From: Clostridiales bacterium
GTDB taxonomy: Bacteria; Bacillota; Clostridia; Oscillospirales; Oscillospiraceae
Assembly: GCA_020861055.1 (NCBI GenBank)
Contig: JAJBTD010000202.1
Span: forward strand, 1 to 5,324
Direction of reading: 5' to 3'
Length of the DNA stretch: 5,324 nt
In this document: in pieces, positions 4,025 through 5,324 of the stretch
How the letters are laid out: the number at the start of each line of letters is the position of its first letter
How positions within the stretch are numbered: position 1 is the first letter of the stretch
Position numbers and translations under genes: made by a program
The notes under the pieces: model-generated
What the model saw: the letters and a program-made list of their open reading frames with translations, nothing else
Databases searched by the model: none
What the model was told of the DNA's origin: nothing

Positions 4025-5324
4025 TCATACGTCCAAATTGACAGGGATCTCCAGTCCCAGATAGGCGAACAGGTACTCCACTGCAGCCATGTCCGCCTCG
4101 CTCATCTCTGAAGGAGTGAGTTCAAGGTCGATCACCGTGTAATAGTCGCTGTCTACCAGAGGCAGAGCGATCTGAATCTCCACGATTGGCTCGCTGTAGT
4201 CGTCCTCTCGGTAGCTGAAGCCCTGGGCCACAGCGCCGGTCCCGGTAGATGAGGTAGACAGTTCGGACAGATCCTCCACCAAGAGGTACCCAGACATGAT
4301 ATAGATATCGTAAATGTCATACACACTCTCAGTCAAAAATATCTGTAGTCCTTCGGTTCCCTTCTCATCGGCCGTGACCGTCTCATACCAGCCAGTTCCG
4401 GACAGAGCCAGGTCAGTGACCTGGCTGCCTGCACCGTCCATGCTGGTGACAGCAGCTCCGATATAGCTCTCCAGAATGGGAACAGTCAGTGCCCCGTCCT
4501 CTTCTCCGGGATAAAACTGGATGGTCAACAAGCCGTCGCATTCCGCCACTGAACTGGTCTCCAGCTCATCCCGCTCAACGGTGTTTTCTGACTCAATGGC
4601 TTCGAGGTAACTCTGCGCTTCCTCCCCTTCTAGTACCACGCCGTCCAGCAGATAGCCAATGTAGGTGTTGGAAAGGCTCACCAGGTAATAGACCGTATCA
4701 CGATAATAGCCAAACTCCATTGCACTCTCCGGCTCGTCTATCGTCAGCGCCTCATCCATGGGCGTCAGCGTCAGGGACCAGGCGTCCGTCTCATTGACCA
4801 GCATCGCCGCCCCATAACTCGTCTCATTGTGGGAGAGCTCCAGAATGACCGATTCCAGCGTGAAGGTCTCCTCCTCGGCTGTCTCCTCATCCTCTGCTGT
4901 CTCCTCGTCTTCTGCCGTCTCCTCGTCCTCCTCTTCCGTCTCATCCTCGGCAGTATCGCTGATATCCTCCACCTCGTCTTCTGTACTGTCGGAGGAATAG
5001 TCCTCTCCGTATAAATACTCCGTCAGGGCAGACCAATAGCTCTCAAAGAGCGCATCCCCATCCATCTGAGTCGCCAGCATCAGATCGTTTTCCAGATCGG
5101 TCATGGACAAAAAGCCCTCCTCATAGGCGTCCGTTTCGTCCACCATCCGGGTAACGATCTCGGTGAGCGTCTTGTCCAGGGTGCTGCCGGACAGGGAGAG
5201 CCGGTAGCCGTCCCCCTGAGCGGAGATGCTCTTTTTCAGCGTATCCTTGCTGTCCTCCCAGAGTTGGCTCAGCAGTTCATCCCAGCCCGGAATACCCTCC
5301 CAGAAGTCCCCCGGCCAGGTATAG
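4025..5324 (-). CDS. Large acidic protein of unknown function (N-terminus outside the window)
   Basis: I do not recognise a family. The frame is open through the right edge with no stop, so the Met at 5146 is internal, not the start; at least 432 residues are visible. Upstream of it the protein reads through a Trp-rich stretch (WPGDFWEGIPGWDELLSQLW). In the middle is a very acidic low-complexity linker with three near-perfect DEETAE units and flanking variants (encoded at about 4870-4960). After it comes a beta-rich C-terminal part of about 275 residues with many Tyr, Ser, Thr, Asp and Glu. It contains one Cys (VAECDG) and no membrane segment. Composition and linker suggest a secreted or lipoprotein-anchored cell-surface protein, as Clostridia often carry, but the signal peptide would be outside the window, so this is inference. 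It ends at the bidirectional terminator; its promoter is not visible. Confidence 0.88.
   Translation of the reverse strand, partial: YTWPGDFWEGIPGWDELLSQLWEDSKDTLKKSISAQGDGYRLSLSGSTLDKTLTEIVTRMVDETDAYEEGFLSMTDLENDLMLATQMDGDALFESYWSALTEYLYGEDYSSDSTEDEVEDISDTAEDETEEEDEETAEDEETAEDEETAEEETFTLESVILELSHNETSYGAAMLVNETDAWSLTLTPMDEALTIDEPESAMEFGYYRDTVYYLVSLSNTYIGYLLDGVVLEGEEAQSYLEAIESENTVERDELETSSVAECDGLLTIQFYPGEEDGALTVPILESYIGAAVTSMDGAGSQVTDLALSGTGWYETVTADEKGTEGLQIFLTESVYDIYDIYIMSGYLLVEDLSELSTSSTGTGAVAQGFSYREDDYSEPIVEIQIALPLVDSDYYTVIDLELTPSEMSEADMAAVEYLFAYLGLEIPVNLDV
4874..4948 (-). repeat. Acidic (DEETAE)n coding tandem repeat
   Basis: Within the acidic protein, an 18-nt unit coding for DEETAE recurs about three times, with a degenerate DETEEE-like copy on one side and EEETF on the other. 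The + strand shows it as CTC/GTC/TTC-rich triplets separated by TGC-TGT or TGC-CGT. Third-base differences (GCA, ACA, ACG) mean the copies are related but not freshly duplicated. Such repeats can change copy number by slippage. Confidence 0.75.

Noticed and set aside
4025..5146. Taking the Met at 5146 as the start of the acidic protein
   Set aside because: The same frame continues without a stop to the window edge with protein-like sequence (Trp/Asp/Leu/Lys-rich), and no ribosome binding site precedes that Met.

Overview
The window looks like chromosomal DNA from a fairly GC-rich member of the Clostridia, probably a gut Oscillospiraceae-type organism. The clues are strong AGGAGG-type ribosome binding sites, extended -10 (TGnTATAxT) promoters, an ECF-transporter S component, a clostridial-type sensor kinase tail (QGD.SHS.EGNGLGLALVKRI) and codons rich in GCC/CTG/GGC. 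The placement comes from reading alone; no search was run. There are no tRNA or rRNA genes, insertion sequences, CRISPR arrays or phage genes.

Layout, left to right. (1) 1-320 (+): C-terminal ATPase end of a sensor histidine kinase, cut by the window edge. (2) 321-636: an intergenic stretch between convergent genes that holds more than terminators. It has four hexamers spaced exactly 11 bp apart (PhoB/PhoP-box-like, 368-406), a TATACT -10 (427-432), a 30-nt pyrimidine-only run containing an anti-Shine-Dalgarno core (466-495) and a 16-bp hairpin (498-535). Together these look like a roughly 100-nt regulated small RNA. A second hairpin (565-602) ends the opposing glf transcript. (3) 637-1746 (-): glf, UDP-galactopyranose mutase, with a perfect TTGACA-N17-TATAAT promoter flanked by a 9-bp inverted repeat. 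(4) 1862-2368 (-): an unrecognised 168-aa helical protein. (5) 2527-3264 (+): a short-chain dehydrogenase/reductase, best read as the YmfI-type reductase that finishes the elongation factor P modification, not fatty-acid FabG. (6) 3367-3954 (+): an ECF transporter substrate-binding membrane subunit with its own promoter. (7) 3966-4016: a bidirectional terminator. (8) 4025 to the right edge (-): a large acidic protein of unknown function, N-terminus missing, with a (DEETAE)n linker.

The genes look like a mosaic of mostly separately transcribed single genes, not one pathway. Glf supplies UDP-galactofuranose for surface glycans, the SDR probably serves translation, and the ECF subunit takes up an unidentified vitamin-like substrate. 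The most interesting region is 368-540, where promoter, regulatory-repeat and terminator-like signals line up but no protein is encoded. Second are the inverted repeats around the glf promoter.
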